From contig DBOW01000119.1 in assembly GCA_002299675.1 (NCBI GenBank), positions 14,299-37,346 of the forward strand: a stretch of 23,048 nt of DNA. Reading direction: 5' to 3'. The DNA is from Solobacterium sp. UBA636 (lineage in GTDB: Bacteria > Bacillota_I > Bacilli_A > Erysipelotrichales > Erysipelotrichaceae). Each line of letters opens with the position of its first letter. Position 1 is the first letter of the stretch. Below the pieces are notes generated by a model. It was not told where the DNA came from. It did not search any database and saw only the letters and a list, made by a program, of their open reading frames with translations. Below, in pieces: positions 22,697-23,048 of this stretch. Made by a program: the position numbers and the translations under genes.

Positions 22697-22891
22697 ATGG
22701 AAATTAATGAAGAGAAGGACCTGGAAATGGTCTCTGGTGGAGCCGCAAAGACTGTTACCTGTACTGCCGAAAGGGAAGTCTGTGAAGTGTGCGGTCGAAA
22801 AAAGTTTACGCTTTATCTAGGCATGGGCGGAAGAGCTGTGTGTCAGAAGTGTGGCCATGCCCAGATTGTCCTAGAATGGTTCAATGATTAG
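22697..22891 (+). CDS. Small peptide with double-glycine leader-like N-terminus and zinc ribbon
   Basis: A 64-residue protein with GAGGTGAT 5 bp before the ATG. The first 15 residues (MEINEEKDLEMVSGG) look like a double-glycine leader of bacteriocin-type peptides, with acidic residues and LEMVSGG at the cleavage site. The rest holds Cys29, Cys32, Cys49 and Cys52 (CEVCG and CQKCGH), a CxxC-x16-CxxC zinc ribbon, plus an extra Cys22. It starts 31 bp after the lipoprotein gene with no terminator between, and a strong one follows, so it is probably the last gene of the VTC unit. An extended -10 (TGATAGAAT, 22669-22677) could also give it a separate start. No leader peptidase or ABC exporter is in the window. 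It may instead be a plain cytoplasmic zinc ribbon. I do not recognise the family. Confidence 0.75.
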   Translation: MEINEEKDLEMVSGGAAKTVTCTAEREVCEVCGRKKFTLYLGMGGRAVCQKCGHAQIVLEWFND

Positions 22892-22907
22892 TCATTCATA
22901 TGTTAAT

Positions 22908-22939
22908 ATTAGAGGGTAATTACCCTCTAATTTAATTTT
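22908..22939. terminator. Palindromic Rho-independent terminator after the small peptide gene
   Basis: The arms ATTAGAGGGTAA and TTACCCTCTAAT at 22908-22931 form a perfect palindrome, followed by TTAATTTT. The near symmetry means it could act in both directions. The next gene starts only 14 bp after it. Confidence 0.85.
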
Positions 22940-22953
22940 GTAAGGAGAAGAAA

Positions 22954-23048
22954 ATGGAAAAGGCTGTAATAACTGTAGTAGGTAAGGATAAGGTTGGCAT
23001 TATTGCCACTGTATGTAACTATCTGGCAAAGGTTAATATTAATATTCT
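22954..23048 (+). CDS. ACT-domain protein, UPF0237 type (3' truncated by window)
   Basis: The start MEKAVITVVGKDKVGIIATV follows TAAGGAGAAG. The N-terminus (VITVVGKDKVGIIA followed by a helix and the VNINI strand) matches the small ACT_6/UPF0237 family, which is about 90 residues long. Only 31 residues are visible. Such genes are often followed by a UPF0210 gene, which would lie outside the window. ACT domains usually bind amino acids; the ligand is unknown. Confidence 0.85.
   Translation, partial: MEKAVITVVGKDKVGIIATVCNYLAKVNINI

Noticed and set aside
1..23048. CRISPR arrays, tRNA or rRNA genes, insertion sequences, attachment sites
   Set aside because: No regularly spaced direct repeats, cloverleaf or rRNA-like stretches, transposase genes or long terminal repeats were seen on either strand.

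Overview
The window looks like chromosomal DNA of a low-GC Gram-positive bacterium (Bacillota). All real genes lie on the + strand, strong AAGGAGG-type Shine-Dalgarno sites precede most of them, and surface proteins carry a membrane-anchor tail or a lipobox. The core is an uninterrupted S10-spc-alpha ribosomal protein super-operon. Three features argue against a typical Clostridium: rpsD is not between rpsK and rpoA (a Bacilli-like arrangement), rpmD (L30) is missing between rpsE and rplO, and there is no small KOW-type gene between map and infA. Together with the diguanylate cyclase and VTC/DUF4956 genes this suggests a gut- or rumen-type anaerobe, perhaps Erysipelotrichia-like. That placement is inference.

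Layout. 1-1998: the 3' part of a large surface protein with GLUG-type beta-solenoid repeats, a helical insert and a C-terminal membrane anchor. 1991-2578: a TetR-type regulator overlapping it by 8 bp, followed by a terminator. 2605-2875: terminator, a good promoter, and a roughly 120-nt structured leader. 2876-16993: rpsJ-rplC-rplD-rplW-rplB-rpsS-rplV-rpsC-rplP-rpmC-rpsQ-rplN-rplX-rplE-rpsN-rpsH-rplF-rplR-rpsE-rplO-secY-adk-map-infA-rpmJ-rpsM-rpsK-rpoA-rplQ, with gaps of 0-66 bp and a terminator at the end. 17063-19366: a membrane-bound diguanylate cyclase with its own terminator. 19481-22891: a four-gene unit made of a VTC-like tunnel enzyme, a DUF4956 membrane protein, a beta-helix lipoprotein and a small peptide with a double-glycine leader and a zinc ribbon, closed by a palindromic terminator. 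22954-end: the start of an ACT-domain protein.

How the genes work together. The super-operon couples 30S and 50S assembly to protein export (SecY), nucleotide balance (Adk), N-terminal processing (Map), initiation (IF1) and transcription (RpoA). The flanks are accessory cell-surface and signalling genes. The part most likely to hold undescribed biology is 19481-22891: a predicted polyphosphate-type polymerase, a membrane partner, a secreted carbohydrate-binding beta-helix, and an unusual zinc-ribbon peptide whose N-terminus resembles a bacteriocin leader. Other points of interest are a possible alternative-pairing leader before rpsJ, a TTG start for infA, and a divergent L3 loop that normally lies near the peptidyl transferase centre.
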